Numbered from the stretch's first letter, positions 1 to 9,056 are shown. The stretch is DNA of 64,000 bases from Clostridium gelidum (GCF_019977655.1 NZ_AP024849.1:691001-755000); one strand, 5' to 3'. The notes: generated by a model not told the origin, from the letters alone. Program-made: numbers and translations.

Positions 1-626
1 ATAAGACATTCTTTATGGAGGCAATGAAAACTAGATTTATTCCACTAATTCATACTATTAAAGAGATATTAAAAAATAATGAGATTGGTGAAATTACAAA
101 TATTGAAGCTAATTTTTGTAATAATGTAACAGATATTAAACAAGGATCTTATTTATTGGATAAAAAACAAGGGGGAGCTTTATTAGATGTTGGAGTTTAT
201 CCTTTGTCATTTGTTATGGATATGATTGATTCTGAAGTAGATCAAGTTAAATCACACATGGAAATAAATGAAGCAGGAGTGGATTCCTATTTTAAAGCAA
301 TATTAACTTTTGAAAATGGTGTAATAGGAACAATTGAAGGTGCTATTGATAGAAATAAGGAAAGAACTGCTATTATTAAAGGGACAAAGGGGTGTATAGA
401 AATACCAATATATAATAGACCTCATAAGGTTATTGTTAATTTAAATAATGAAGAATCTTATAAAATTGAAAAAGAATTAGAATTTGATGATATGTATGCA
501 GAAATCAAGGAAGTACATGATTGTTTAAAAGAGTTAAAACTACAAAGTGAGAATTTATCTTTAAATGAGTCAATTCGTGTAATGAATGTATTAGATGAAA
601 TTAGAAAAACTGCAAAAATAAATTAA
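1..626 (+). CDS. Gfo/Idh/MocA family oxidoreductase, 3' part
   Basis: The reading frame is open from the window edge, and the first visible residues (KTFFMEAMKTRF) match the middle of Gfo/Idh/MocA dehydrogenases, where an FFMEAMWTRF-like stretch precedes the C-terminal substrate domain. The NAD-binding Rossmann domain therefore lies upstream of the window. The visible 207 residues include the GGALLDVGVYP motif typical of the family's C-terminal domain. The family oxidises or reduces sugars and inositols with NAD(P); the substrate cannot be told from this part. An ATG at 15 is internal, not the start. The stop is followed closely by the permease gene at 660, so the two may be cotranscribed. 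Confidence 0.85.
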   Translation, partial: KTFFMEAMKTRFIPLIHTIKEILKNNEIGEITNIEANFCNNVTDIKQGSYLLDKKQGGALLDVGVYPLSFVMDMIDSEVDQVKSHMEINEAGVDSYFKAILTFENGVIGTIEGAIDRNKERTAIIKGTKGCIEIPIYNRPHKVIVNLNNEESYKIEKELEFDDMYAEIKEVHDCLKELKLQSENLSLNESIRVMNVLDEIRKTAKIN

Positions 627-659
627 CTTCGAATAATGGACAGGAGAGAAAACTACAAC

Positions 660-1577
660 ATGGATAAAACTAAATTTTATACTAACAGAAAAAATATTGT
701 ACTTTTAGCAACCTTATGTTGCATTTTATGGGGGAGTGCTTATCCATCAATAAAAATAGGATATTCTCTATTCAATGTAAATGATGTAGGTTCTAAATTG
801 GTTTTTGCAGGATACAGGTTTGCACTTGCAGGGATTTTGGTGCTTTTATTAGAGATAATTATTAAGAAAAAAGCATTTATTTTTTCTAAAAAGCAATTTG
901 CACAAATAACATTATTAGGATCAACACAAACCGCTCTTCAATACATATTTTTTTATATAGGAATGTCATATACCACAGGAGTAAGAGGTTCAATAATAAA
1001 TGGAACTGGAACCTTTGTAAGTATTATATTAGCTCATTTTATTTATAAAAATGATAAACTTAATTTTAACAAGATAATAGGATGCGTAATAGGATTTTTA
1101 GGTGTAATAATTATCAATTTAAATGGACAATCATTAGGGGGAACTTCTTTTACTTTTAAAGGAGAAGGGCTAGTAATGATTGCAGCAATTATATTTGCAG
1201 CATCTTCAATATATGGTAAAAGAATAACACAAACTCAAGAACCATCACTAGTTACAGGACTTCAATTATTTATAGGCGGAGCTATATTAAGAATTTTAGG
1301 GTGGCTTTTAGGTGGAAGTTTAAAAGGATTCACAATAACATCTACAGCACTTTTAATATACATGGCATTATTATCTTCTGTAGCCTTTGTAACATGGACT
1401 CAATTATTAAAATATAATAAAGTAGGAATAATATCGGTATTCAATTTTTTAGTACCTGTATTTGGAACATTATTATCATCAATATTTTTGGGTGAAAATA
1501 TATTTGATATTAAGATTTTTATAGCATTGATACTTGTTTGTTATGGAATATTCTTAGTCTATAGAGTTAAAAAATAA
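660..1577 (+). CDS. EamA (DMT superfamily) permease
   Basis: This 305-residue hydrophobic protein has about ten predicted membrane segments in two similar halves, the layout of EamA/RhaT-like drug/metabolite transporters. The first helix carries the family-like CILWGSAYPSIKIGYSLF. Start choice: an in-frame ATG at 636 precedes an AGGAGAG ribosome site near 645, so the ATG at 660, correctly spaced behind that site, is preferred. It follows the oxidoreductase gene by about 30 bases and may share its transcript. Family members export amino acids, nucleotides or other metabolites; the substrate is unknown here. Confidence 0.85.
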   Translation: MDKTKFYTNRKNIVLLATLCCILWGSAYPSIKIGYSLFNVNDVGSKLVFAGYRFALAGILVLLLEIIIKKKAFIFSKKQFAQITLLGSTQTALQYIFFYIGMSYTTGVRGSIINGTGTFVSIILAHFIYKNDKLNFNKIIGCVIGFLGVIIINLNGQSLGGTSFTFKGEGLVMIAAIIFAASSIYGKRITQTQEPSLVTGLQLFIGGAILRILGWLLGGSLKGFTITSTALLIYMALLSSVAFVTWTQLLKYNKVGIISVFNFLVPVFGTLLSSIFLGENIFDIKIFIALILVCYGIFLVYRVKK

Positions 1578-2198
1578 GGAGCATAAACTAAGGTAAGAAA
1601 TGAAAAACATGTATAAGAGAACATTAAGGAGAGGTGCTACGGAATACCGCATTTCTGAAGCAGTTATTGAATTATAGTGAATAGAGACCATTAATCAAAA
1701 AGCTGATAAAATTACAAATATATATATGTTTCAAAAATAATTCTTCATTTCAAATTTAAGAAATTCTGTGAGAATTTCATCCACAATTGTAAATTGTACA
1801 CTGTAAATTACAACATATATGAATATAAGTTTAATACAACTATAATTATTACGTGAAAAAGCTGGCTGATAAAATTGATTATTTTTTTAATTAGTTTGAA
1901 TTAATACCTAGAAATACACCGGGAATTCAAATTAACAAGCTTTTATAAAGTGTATATAAAAATAAATATAGGGGGGTATCCTTTGTACTGCAAGGGTTTA
2001 AAGGATATCATAGTGCATAACGAAAGAAACAAGAGCATAAAGGAACATATCGTAGTTAATATCTTTTAGTGCAATTACTTCAAGGAAATCTGTGTTGAAT
2101 AATGTCGAAAACATGTTAGTATAGAGACATGGACTTGCTAAACAGAAAAAACAAATGAAAGCAAGAAACCAAATAAAACACATGAAGGAGAAAAACTA
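1578..2198. other. gene-free stretch before the CAP protein gene
   Basis: No convincing gene is seen. A small antisense reading frame at 1998-2183 has no ribosome site and is not called. Bases 1775-1811 resemble the right end of the repeat in the rnf operon (TCATCCACAATTGT followed by AATTGTACA). A short hairpin with TATCCTTT/AAAGGATA arms lies at 1977-2007. The leader of the following gene must lie here, but no clear sigma-A promoter was picked out. Confidence 0.4.
1775..1811 (+). repeat. CAATTGT-type repeat end (solo fragment)
   Basis: The segment contains TTTCATCCACAATTGTAAAT followed by TGTACACTGTAAATT. It matches the right end of the element inside the rnf operon at 53951-53993, which has TCATCCACAATTGTCAATTG and a following TGTACATTG. 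No matching left end was found nearby, so it looks like a solo relic. Confidence 0.5.
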
Positions 2199-3320
2199 AT
2201 GAAGAAAGCATTTATAAGAAAGATGGTACTAGCAGTTATTGCGGCTACATCTATTAGTACTTTATCAACATTAGGAGTATCTGCAGCAACTAATGATGCA
2301 ACATCTAATAATTTTTATAATTCAATTATAAATAAAACATTAGAAGCAGGTTGGGTTTACGATAATGGAACTTGGTACTACAATAATACAATAGGTAATT
2401 TAAAGACTGGTTGGATTAATGATAATGGCAGATGGTATTTCTGCGATAATACAGGAGCAATGCAAACAGGAGTAATTAAAGTTAATGGTAAAACTTATTG
2501 CCTAAACAAAGCTGGTGCATTGGAAACTGGAAAGGTTACAGTAAATAATAAAACATATAAGTGTTCTGTAGATGGACAAGTTACAGGAACTAAAGTTCCA
2601 ACAAGTGATAAAGTATTTGACTCAAATAATAATGTAACAAAAGATAATAATCAAAATTCTACAGTAAGTGAGCCAAATAATAATCAAGGGACAACAAATA
2701 CAGGAACTACTACGAATACAACTACAGAAAGTAATACGAGCACAGGAACAACAGCAACTACAAGTACAGGAAACGCAACTAGTACAGGAACTGATACTAA
2801 TGTAGGAAATACAAATAATACAGGAAATACATCTAATTCAGGAACTACTGCAAGTACAGGAAGTACTACTTCTACAAATGCAACTTCAGTAGATGTACAG
2901 GGGTTACCTCAATTGCCAACAACTTATTCAATAAATGTACAAGCTAGTGTTGAAGATAAAATTCTTGAATTAATGAACGCAAAAAGAGTAGAAGCTGGTT
3001 TAAAGCCACTAACTATAGATAACACTTTAGTACAAGTCGCAAGATATAAGAGTGACCATATGATTCAATATAACTACTTTGACCATGTAACTCCACAAGG
3101 AACTAAATATTCAGATTGGTTAAAAGCAGTAGGATACACATATACTACAGCTGGGGAAAATATAGCATATAACAATTATGACGCAGTTGAATTGTTTACC
3201 CAATGGTGGAATTCACCAGGTCATAGAGCAAATATGATGAACTCTTCATATACTAAGGTTGGTATAGGAGTTGTTCAAGGAAATAATAAATTTATGGGAA
3301 CACAAGAATTTTCAAATTAG
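2199..3320 (+). CDS. secreted CAP/SCP-domain protein with cell-wall-binding repeats
   Basis: The 373-residue protein has a Sec signal peptide (about residues 1-29, with an Ala-rich end VSAA). Three or four aromatic/glycine repeats of the choline-binding type follow at about 50-130 (WVYDNGTWYYNN, GWINDNGRWYF, TGVIKVNGKTY). A long Thr/Asn/Ser-rich linker runs from about 140 to 245. The C-terminal CAP domain (about 250-373) shows YFDHVTPQG, AGENIAY and the signature WWNSPGHRANMM. The expected role is a surface-attached CAP protein bound to wall polymers; the biochemical activity of bacterial CAP domains is mostly unknown. The ribosome site GAAGGAG lies just upstream. The low-complexity linker repeats TGT/NTG units. 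Confidence 0.9.
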   Translation: MKKAFIRKMVLAVIAATSISTLSTLGVSAATNDATSNNFYNSIINKTLEAGWVYDNGTWYYNNTIGNLKTGWINDNGRWYFCDNTGAMQTGVIKVNGKTYCLNKAGALETGKVTVNNKTYKCSVDGQVTGTKVPTSDKVFDSNNNVTKDNNQNSTVSEPNNNQGTTNTGTTTNTTTESNTSTGTTATTSTGNATSTGTDTNVGNTNNTGNTSNSGTTASTGSTTSTNATSVDVQGLPQLPTTYSINVQASVEDKILELMNAKRVEAGLKPLTIDNTLVQVARYKSDHMIQYNYFDHVTPQGTKYSDWLKAVGYTYTTAGENIAYNNYDAVELFTQWWNSPGHRANMMNSSYTKVGIGVVQGNNKFMGTQEFSN

Positions 3321-3354
3321 GTATATAAAAGAAAAAAATCTCGCTTGAAAATTT

Positions 3355-3438
3355 ATAAATGGCAGGTTGCACCAATTTCTACACAATCCCAATACTATGG
3401 GACAAGCAGAAAATGGAACAACCTGCCATTTGGCATTA
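3355..3438 (+). repeat. hairpin repeat with GGTTGCACC / GGAACAACC arms, copy 1
   Basis: The arms AAATGGCAGGTTG and CAACCTGCCATTT pair over 13 bases. They are followed inward by a CA/AA mismatch and CC/GG, then an imperfect inner stem (TTCTACACAATCCCA against TGGGACAAGCAGAA). The same outer motif, including the identical internal mismatch, recurs at 11272-11397. It lies just after the CAP gene and could also act as a transcript end, although no T-run follows directly. Confidence 0.6.
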
Positions 3439-3615
3439 AAAAACAAGTTGTTTTTTCAAAAAACATATAACTAAAGAGAAGTATATGTTACTAAAATCAC
3501 TAAAATCATTTTAATTTCTACAAAATATGATATGTTAATATAGCATAACTGTAATTTAAAGAAAATATATTAATAGATCTTTATATGTAGTTAAATGATT
3601 TTAAGGAGATTAACA

Positions 3616-4782
3616 ATGGAAGATAAAAGATTAATGATGAAGTTTTGTATAATATACTTTCTGGCATATGGAATTATAGCACTAGGGTATACTCAATATG
3701 TTCCGTACTTATCAAGCATTGGGTATAATCCTATGGAAAGGGGAATTTTAATTTCATCATATGCAATCACAACAATTGCATTTCAATTAATATTTGGAAT
3801 TTTATCAGATAAATATAAGACAGTAAAGAAATTGTGTATTATTGCAGTAGTAGCTTTTGCTATATTTACATATTTATTTTATAGTTTGGAAACAAAAATG
3901 TTTATTTTACATATGATTTTAATTGCTATGAGTGCTGGACTAGCTAATCTTAATTTTGGATATTTTGATAATTGGTTATTCACATTTGGAGAAAAGGCAA
4001 GAAGTCAATTTAGTTTTATACGTGCATTTGGATCTATAGGTTGGGCAGTATCAAGTATAGTTATTGCAAAACTGTTAAATATGTTTGGTTATAAGGGGTT
4101 AGGGTTAACTATTGTCCTTTTAACAATTATCATGTTAGGAGTAATGTTTTTAGTTTCAGAAGGTTCAAAATCCACTCAAAAGAAAAGTGAAAAGATTACA
4201 GCTACAGATATAAAAGAATTGTTAAGCAATAAAAAATACATAGTAGTAATAGTTATATTATTTTTTATTTATTGTGCTAATAATTCTAATTCAACAACAA
4301 TAATTGATAAGATGCTAGAATTAGGTGCAACTAATGCACAAATCGGATATAAATGGACAATTTCAGGGTTAGTTGAAATACCAGTTTATATTTATGGAAG
4401 TTTTTTCTTAAGAAAATTTGGACCTTATAAATTGCTTTGCATTTCTGCTTTTGCAATTATGTTACAATTTATACTTTTTGGAATGAGTAATAGTATAGAT
4501 GCAATGATTCTTCTTTCTGGTTTTCAATTTATCACTGGCCCAATGATGATGCTTGCTAGTCGAATGTTAATATTTGAATTTTCAAGTGGGAAATTAAAAT
4601 CTACAGGTTTATTATTAGCCCTCAGTATTTATTCTGGATTATCTGCATTACTTATGCCTTCTATTGGAGGAACAATTACAAATTATTTTAATGTTAATAC
4701 TACTATTTTTATTGTAGCTATAATTGCTGGAATGGGATTTTTATTATCAATAGTATTAAATAGTATGGCAAAGAATTCTTGA
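3616..4782 (+). CDS. MFS permease
   Basis: This is a 388-residue integral membrane protein with about 12 hydrophobic segments. An MFS-like loop (GILSDKYKTVKKLC) follows the second helix, as in the GxLxDRxGRR motif of the major facilitator superfamily. The overall look is of the LacY-like/nucleoside:H+ symporter (MFS_1_like) group. The start is the ATG at 3616 behind AAGGAG; an upstream in-frame ATG at 3595 lies before that ribosome site and is rejected. The gene stands alone between the CAP gene and a strong terminator. The substrate is unknown; sugar or nucleoside uptake is only a guess. Confidence 0.85.
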   Translation: MEDKRLMMKFCIIYFLAYGIIALGYTQYVPYLSSIGYNPMERGILISSYAITTIAFQLIFGILSDKYKTVKKLCIIAVVAFAIFTYLFYSLETKMFILHMILIAMSAGLANLNFGYFDNWLFTFGEKARSQFSFIRAFGSIGWAVSSIVIAKLLNMFGYKGLGLTIVLLTIIMLGVMFLVSEGSKSTQKKSEKITATDIKELLSNKKYIVVIVILFFIYCANNSNSTTIIDKMLELGATNAQIGYKWTISGLVEIPVYIYGSFFLRKFGPYKLLCISAFAIMLQFILFGMSNSIDAMILLSGFQFITGPMMMLASRMLIFEFSSGKLKSTGLLLALSIYSGLSALLMPSIGGTITNYFNVNTTIFIVAIIAGMGFLLSIVLNSMAKNS

Positions 4783-4836
4783 AGAATAAGAAATATATGT
4801 TTTAAATAAATTAATTTATGAATTTTGAATAAAAGA

Positions 4837-4890
4837 AACTCAGCTTCGCAAACTATGATGTGTTTGCAGAGCTGAGTTGTTGTTAAAAAA
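4837..4890 (+). terminator. hairpin terminator after MFS gene
   Basis: The arms AACTCAGCT..GCAAAC and GTTTGC..AGCTGAGTT enclose an 8-base loop. T-rich sequence follows on the plus strand. It sits between two convergent genes and may serve both. Confidence 0.75.
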
Positions 4891-4944
4891 ACAGGAATCA
4901 ATATCCAGAGGCAGAGTTATGATAAGAATGTGATTCCTTTTATA

Positions 4945-6006
4945 TTACTTTTGTCCATTAGCTTTATCAAACATAACTTTTCCTGGACAAACCTTAGATT
5001 GACCAAACCACATACATTTTGAACAACTTAAGCATTTTCCAGTATCCTTACCTTCTTTAGCATCATTGGCCCAGTTAGGATTTATAAGAGCTCCCTTACC
5101 AATGTCCACCATGTCTACATCTCTTTCTTTTAATATTTCTTCTGCAGTTTCAACAGAATAAATTCCGTTAACTGCAAATACTGGAATTGAAACTTCTTCC
5201 TTAATTTTTTCAGCTGCATAAACAGCATTAGAGTATTTATATCCTTCAGGTACATTCATTTCTTGTTCACTACCAAATCCATAAGAAATGTCAAGGAAAT
5301 CTACTCCATTTTTTTCTAATACTTTAGCGTAATGTAATCCATCTTCTATTGTTGGTTCAAATCCTCCTAAACGGATTCCAACAACAAATTCTTCTGGTGT
5401 TACGCCTCTAATACCTTCTAGTATTTCTATTACAAATTTTTCGGGATTGTTACCATATTCATCAGTTCTCTTATTTACTCTCTTATTAAAAAATTGACAT
5501 ATTAAATAGCCATGGCATCCATGGAGTTCAATACCATCATATCCTGCTTCATAAGCTCTTCTTGCAGCTTCAATATAATCATTTTGTATAGATTTTATAT
5601 CCTCTATAGTCATTTCATGTCCAACAACAGTTTTAGTAGGAGTTTTATATTCATAAGCACTTGGACATAGTGGATTTTCTGATACTCCAACAACTCCTGC
5701 ATGATGAATTTGAACAAATATTGGGCAGCCTTCTTCATGAACTGCATTAACTATGCTCTTTAGTCCTTCAATTTGATTATCTTTCCATATTCCAAGTTGC
5801 TTTTCTGATAATCTTCCATCAATATTTATACAGGTAGCTTCTTGAATTATTAGTCCTGCTCCGCCTTGAGCTAATTTCTTATAACGTTCAACATTTTCAG
5901 GTGCTACATACCCATCAGGGCGAAATCCAACTACCATTGGAGGAATACAAATACGGTTCTTCATTTTTACATTTTTAATATTAAATTCTGAAAATAATTT
6001 TTTCAA
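4945..6006 (-). CDS. Old-Yellow-Enzyme family flavin oxidoreductase with C-terminal Cys motif
   Basis: The 353-residue protein has the OYE TIM barrel: an N-terminal FNIKNVKMKNRICIPPM, HHAG, the active-site-region ELHGCHGYLICQF followed by NKRTDEYG, and IRLGG. It should reduce activated C=C bonds using FMN and NAD(P)H. The C-terminus carries C-x2-C-x2-C-x8-C (CLSCSKC...C), reminiscent of the Fe-S site of enoate reductases, but the FAD/NAD domain of those larger enzymes is absent. Start choice: GTG at 6015 abuts the AGGAG ribosome site with no spacing, so the TTG at 6006, about ten bases away, is preferred. It is divergent from the HxlR gene, its likely regulator. Confidence 0.85.
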   Translation of the reverse strand: MKKLFSEFNIKNVKMKNRICIPPMVVGFRPDGYVAPENVERYKKLAQGGAGLIIQEATCINIDGRLSEKQLGIWKDNQIEGLKSIVNAVHEEGCPIFVQIHHAGVVGVSENPLCPSAYEYKTPTKTVVGHEMTIEDIKSIQNDYIEAARRAYEAGYDGIELHGCHGYLICQFFNKRVNKRTDEYGNNPEKFVIEILEGIRGVTPEEFVVGIRLGGFEPTIEDGLHYAKVLEKNGVDFLDISYGFGSEQEMNVPEGYKYSNAVYAAEKIKEEVSIPVFAVNGIYSVETAEEILKERDVDMVDIGKGALINPNWANDAKEGKDTGKCLSCSKCMWFGQSKVCPGKVMFDKANGQK

Positions 6007-6094
6007 AAATTCCACACTCCTATTTGATTATTAATTTACGTTTACAATCTTATTTGATATATTAGTAGTATATTTTATTTAGGAACAAAATATC

Positions 6095-6121
6095 AAGTAC
6101 GCACATTTTTGTGCCTTACTT
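6095..6121. promoter_or_regulatory. candidate HxlR operator
   Basis: An imperfect inverted repeat with arms AAGTACGCAC and GTGCCTTACTT lies in the gap between the divergent OYE and HxlR genes, just upstream of the hxlR ribosome site. HxlR-type regulators usually bind such sites next to the divergent target. The assignment is inference from position and symmetry. Confidence 0.45.
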
Positions 6122-6136
6122 TTGGAGGTATTATTT

Positions 6137-6472
6137 ATGGAAGACGAATTAAAAGAAAAATCGCATATTTGTCATGAAGAATGTCCTGTTACTCGTGCTC
6201 TTGAAATTATTGGAGGTAAGTGGAGGATACCTATCATATGGAAACTATCCACTGAAAAAGGCATTAGATATAATGAACTTAAAAGAAGTATACCTGGAAT
6301 CACTAATATTATGCTAACTCGCTCTTTACAGTCTTTAGAAGAACATGGTCTTGTAAAAAGAGTGCAATACAATAAAATTCCACCTCATGTAGAATATTCT
6401 TTAACAGATAGCTGTCATGATTTGATGCCGGCATTGGCGATTATAAATGAGTGGGGCAAACATGCGTTGTAA
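6137..6472 (+). CDS. HxlR-family transcriptional regulator
   Basis: This 111-residue winged-helix protein carries the family signature: an N-terminal conserved Cys in CPVTRALEIIGGKW, then LKRSIPGITNIMLTRSLQSLE (recognition helix region), and a C-terminal NEWGKHAL. HxlR proteins respond to reactive aldehydes, quinones or oxidants, often through the N-terminal Cys (Cys21 or nearby here), and commonly control a divergent flavin reductase. That fits the divergent OYE gene. The ATG at 6137 is chosen for its spacing of 8 from GGAGG; the TTG at 6122 overlaps that ribosome site. Confidence 0.9.
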   Translation: MEDELKEKSHICHEECPVTRALEIIGGKWRIPIIWKLSTEKGIRYNELKRSIPGITNIMLTRSLQSLEEHGLVKRVQYNKIPPHVEYSLTDSCHDLMPALAIINEWGKHAL

Positions 6473-6568
6473 GTATTTATATAAAGATAAACAGGCTATT
6501 TAAAATTGTTAATATTTTAGTAAATAAAAAACAATAGCATCTAAAGAGAAAGGAAGTGTAATTAATTT

Positions 6569-7678
6569 ATGCGTGCACAGTTAAAAGACATGTACAATGA
6601 AAGGTTTTTACGTGAATTTGGGGAGAAGGTTCATAACATATACTGCAATTTTAATCTGGAGAATTTTATAGATGATATTATTACCGATGATTGGGATGAC
6701 CTTCCATTGAAAGCTAGGATGCGACGAATTACAGAAAATTTAGGACAGCATCTTCCGATGTGCTATGAAGATGCGTTGAAGGTGTTATTTTCAATTGATG
6801 AAAGTTGTGTCGGTTTTCCATACCTATTTTTTCCTGATTTTGTAGAGGTATATGGTCAAGAAGAAGAACACTGGGAACTTTCAATGAAGGCAATAAAACG
6901 GTTTACTCAAAGATCATCTTCGGAATTTGCCATAAGACCTTTTATAGTGAGAGACCCAGATCGTGTTATGAACCGCATGATGATTTGGGCAGATCATACA
7001 AATGAACATGTAAGACGCTTAGCTAGTGAAGGCTGCCGTCCACGACTACCTTGGGGAATGGCACTCCAAATATTTAAGAAAGATCCATCAAAGGTGCTTA
7101 GCATACTAGAAAAGTTGAAGAGCGACCACTCGCTTTATGTGAGAAAAAGTGTTGCTAACAACTTAAATGACATTGCAAAGGATAATCCTGATGCTGTAAT
7201 TGATATAGCTAAAAGATGGATCAATATAAATTCTCACACTGATTGGATTTTGAGAAAGGGATGTCGTACTTTAATTCGAGATGCTAATCCAGAGGTTATG
7301 AAATTGTTCGGTTATGCAAACTTTGAAGACAAAGAATTGCAGATTACAGAAGCTTCAATTTTCGTGGGGCCCTCTGAAATAAAGATTGGCGAAAGCTGTG
7401 AACTTCGATATGAACTGAATATTCCAAAGGGTGAATCGGTACATATTCGTATTGAATATGGAATTGATTTTGTGAAGGCAAGAGGAAATGTCTCACGTAA
7501 ACTGTTCCTACTGTCAGATAAAACTGTAGCAGGAGGAACACATATTAGTGGAACCAAGACACACAGTTTTGCAGACTTAACAGTTCGACGCCATTATCAT
7601 GGGGAACACCGAATTAACCTAATGGTTAATGGACAGGAGAAAGCATATGCAACACTAAAAATAATTGATAAATTATGA
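6569..7678 (+). CDS. alkC: AlkC-type DNA glycosylase (HEAT repeats plus Ig-like domain)
   Basis: This 369-residue protein has helical HEAT-like repeats over about residues 1-255 (for example MNRMMIWADHTNEHVRRLASEG, DHSLYVRKSVANNLNDIAKDNPD). A beta-rich C-terminal domain follows from about 260 (ASIFVGPSEIKIGESCELRYEL ... HRINLMVNGQEKAYATLKI). The repeat region matches the AlkC/AlkD family of base-excision DNA glycosylases, which remove cationic alkylated bases without flipping them. An added C-terminal immunoglobulin-like domain is the mark of AlkC rather than AlkD. The gene is monocistronic; ribosome site AGGAAG. Base composition is slightly richer in GC than its neighbours, a hint of transfer. 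Confidence 0.85.
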   Translation: MRAQLKDMYNERFLREFGEKVHNIYCNFNLENFIDDIITDDWDDLPLKARMRRITENLGQHLPMCYEDALKVLFSIDESCVGFPYLFFPDFVEVYGQEEEHWELSMKAIKRFTQRSSSEFAIRPFIVRDPDRVMNRMMIWADHTNEHVRRLASEGCRPRLPWGMALQIFKKDPSKVLSILEKLKSDHSLYVRKSVANNLNDIAKDNPDAVIDIAKRWININSHTDWILRKGCRTLIRDANPEVMKLFGYANFEDKELQITEASIFVGPSEIKIGESCELRYELNIPKGESVHIRIEYGIDFVKARGNVSRKLFLLSDKTVAGGTHISGTKTHSFADLTVRRHYHGEHRINLMVNGQEKAYATLKIIDKL

Positions 7679-7702
7679 ATGTTAAACTATTACAAATGCA
7701 CA

Positions 7703-7768
7703 AATGTCAGATTAATTAAAAAATATCCATTAAATTAATCAATTCGTATTTTCCTGACATCTTTTTAT
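7703..7768 (+). terminator. possible terminator after alkC
   Basis: The arms ATGTCAG and CTGACAT, with inner ATTAATT/ATTAAT, form an open hairpin followed by CTTTTTAT. The long loop makes it weaker than the others in the window. Confidence 0.45.
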
Positions 7769-7868
7769 ATAAAGTATTATATAATAGATATAGAAAGTTG
7801 CATTAACGTAGAAAAAATAGAAAGTTTTCTATAAAATACTGAAATGCACAATAGGGAGGAAATTTATA

Positions 7869-8174
7869 ATGAGAATAAAATGTATCGATAATAATCTTTG
7901 TACAGCACTAACTTTAAACAAAGAATATTCAGTAATAGAAGAAGCACCAGAATACTATGTAATTATTGATGATGAGAAGAATGAAACAACTTGCAGAAAG
8001 ACAAGATTTGTAGTAGTTGAAGATAGTGGAATAACTAAAAAAGTAAAAGCTACTATTACAGAATTAAATTATCAACTAGAAAATGATTTTAAAGATATAA
8101 AGAATTTTGTAATTAGAAAAAATTCTAAAGGTGAAATAAAAGAAATAGCTATAAAATTAAATTATAATTCGTAA
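7869..8174 (+). CDS. small conserved-looking protein of unknown function
   Basis: This 101-residue protein has a strong ribosome site (AGGGAGG) and clear terminators behind it, so it is likely expressed. The N-terminal half (RIKCIDN..., LTLNKEYSVIEEAPEYYVIIDDEKNET) reads like a small SH3-like beta barrel seen in short clostridial proteins. The C-terminal half is a lysine-rich, weakly amphipathic region. No membrane segment, signal or catalytic motif is visible. The function is unknown and no relation to alkC is implied beyond position. Confidence 0.7.
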   Translation: MRIKCIDNNLCTALTLNKEYSVIEEAPEYYVIIDDEKNETTCRKTRFVVVEDSGITKKVKATITELNYQLENDFKDIKNFVIRKNSKGEIKEIAIKLNYNS

Positions 8175-8261
8175 TTTAATTTTAGCAGATTGAGTAGAGA
8201 AGAATCTTTAAAGGATAATCTGCAATAAAAGTATATGTACTTATACTAAAATTAATTATTT

Positions 8262-8312
8262 GGATTAGATGCAAACATAAATTTTATATTTGTATTTAAT
8301 CCGTTTTTTTTA
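8262..8312 (+). terminator. intrinsic terminator
   Basis: The arms GGATTA..ATGCAAA and TTTGTAT..TAATCC are followed by GTTTTTTTT. It ends the small unknown gene. A second hairpin without a T-run lies just upstream (GCAGATT..AATCTGC, 8188-8224). Confidence 0.8.
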
Positions 8313-8375
8313 TTTTACTTTTGTTCAGCAACAGGATATTTAGTTGCTAAGAAAAGTAAAAATGTTGAATACAAG

Positions 8376-8416
8376 TATGCGCCTATTTTAATTACAATAC
8401 AAAAAATAGGCGTATA
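8376..8416 (-). terminator. intrinsic terminator for padR-type gene
   Basis: The arms TATGCGCCTATTTT and AAAATAGGCGTATA lie just beyond the stop of the leftward PadR gene. On the minus strand the hairpin runs into a T-rich sequence. Confidence 0.65.
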
Positions 8417-8433
8417 GAAATGTTATTATGTTT

Positions 8434-8979
8434 TTATTGGGATATTTTTTTTATACAGTCCTCAATCCATTCTATGTAAGTCTTTTCTCTCATAATAGCA
8501 CCATTTAAAATAATGTAATCTCCGAATCTAGGAGAAGACACTGTAGATATATCATCACTCGTTAAAAGTTCAGCCATGTGATTTTCTAGATACTCTAATT
8601 TTTCAGAATGTTTGCTGAGTGCATTTTCAAATTGTCTTAATAAAGTGTTAGTATCCATTTCATCACAAAAATAAGCTTTAAGTCTAAAAATATCCTTGGG
8701 AGTTGGCTCTAAAGGATCCTCTTTGGCAAGCCATTTTTGAAAACATTTCGTTCCCTTTTCAGTTATAGTATATAATTTTTTTTCTAATTTTTCACCTTGA
8801 ATAACTGTTTCATATGAAATTAAATCTTCATCAGTTAATTTTTTTAATTCAGGATAAATTTGGCTATGTTTAGCATACCAAAATTCAACTAAGCCACTAT
8901 TAAATTCTTTTGTTATATCATAACCTGTTAATGGATTTCTATTAATCAATCCTAAGATTGCATATTTTAAAGTTCTCAT
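8434..8979 (-). CDS. PadR-family transcriptional regulator
   Basis: This 181-residue protein has the PadR winged helix (MRTLKYAILGLINRNPLTGYDITKEF ... YPELKKLTDEDLI ... YTITEKG) and the C-terminal Vir_act_alpha_C-type helical dimer domain. PadR proteins repress genes for phenolic-acid or toxic-compound handling and are released by ligand. The gene is divergent from a large enoate-reductase-like flavoenzyme, and a perfect ATGT-N8-ACAT site covers that gene's -35 box, so it very likely represses it. Ribosome site AGGTG with ATG at 8979. Confidence 0.92.
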   Translation of the reverse strand: MRTLKYAILGLINRNPLTGYDITKEFNSGLVEFWYAKHSQIYPELKKLTDEDLISYETVIQGEKLEKKLYTITEKGTKCFQKWLAKEDPLEPTPKDIFRLKAYFCDEMDTNTLLRQFENALSKHSEKLEYLENHMAELLTSDDISTVSSPRFGDYIILNGAIMREKTYIEWIEDCIKKISQ

Positions 8980-9056
8980 ATGTTAGCACCTCATTTTTAT
9001 ATACTATCATTTTATCATGACTAAGAATAAAGTAAAGCAAAATATGAAAAAAACAA

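Noticed and set aside
1998..2183. 61-codon minus-strand frame before the CAP gene
   Set aside because: Hydrophobic but without ribosome site or conserved look, and it sits in the likely leader of the CAP gene.
2700..2890. Repeated ACAGGAA / ACTAC units considered as a CRISPR-like or satellite array
   Set aside because: They are codons of a Thr/Gly/Asn-rich linker in the CAP protein, in frame and without regular spacers.
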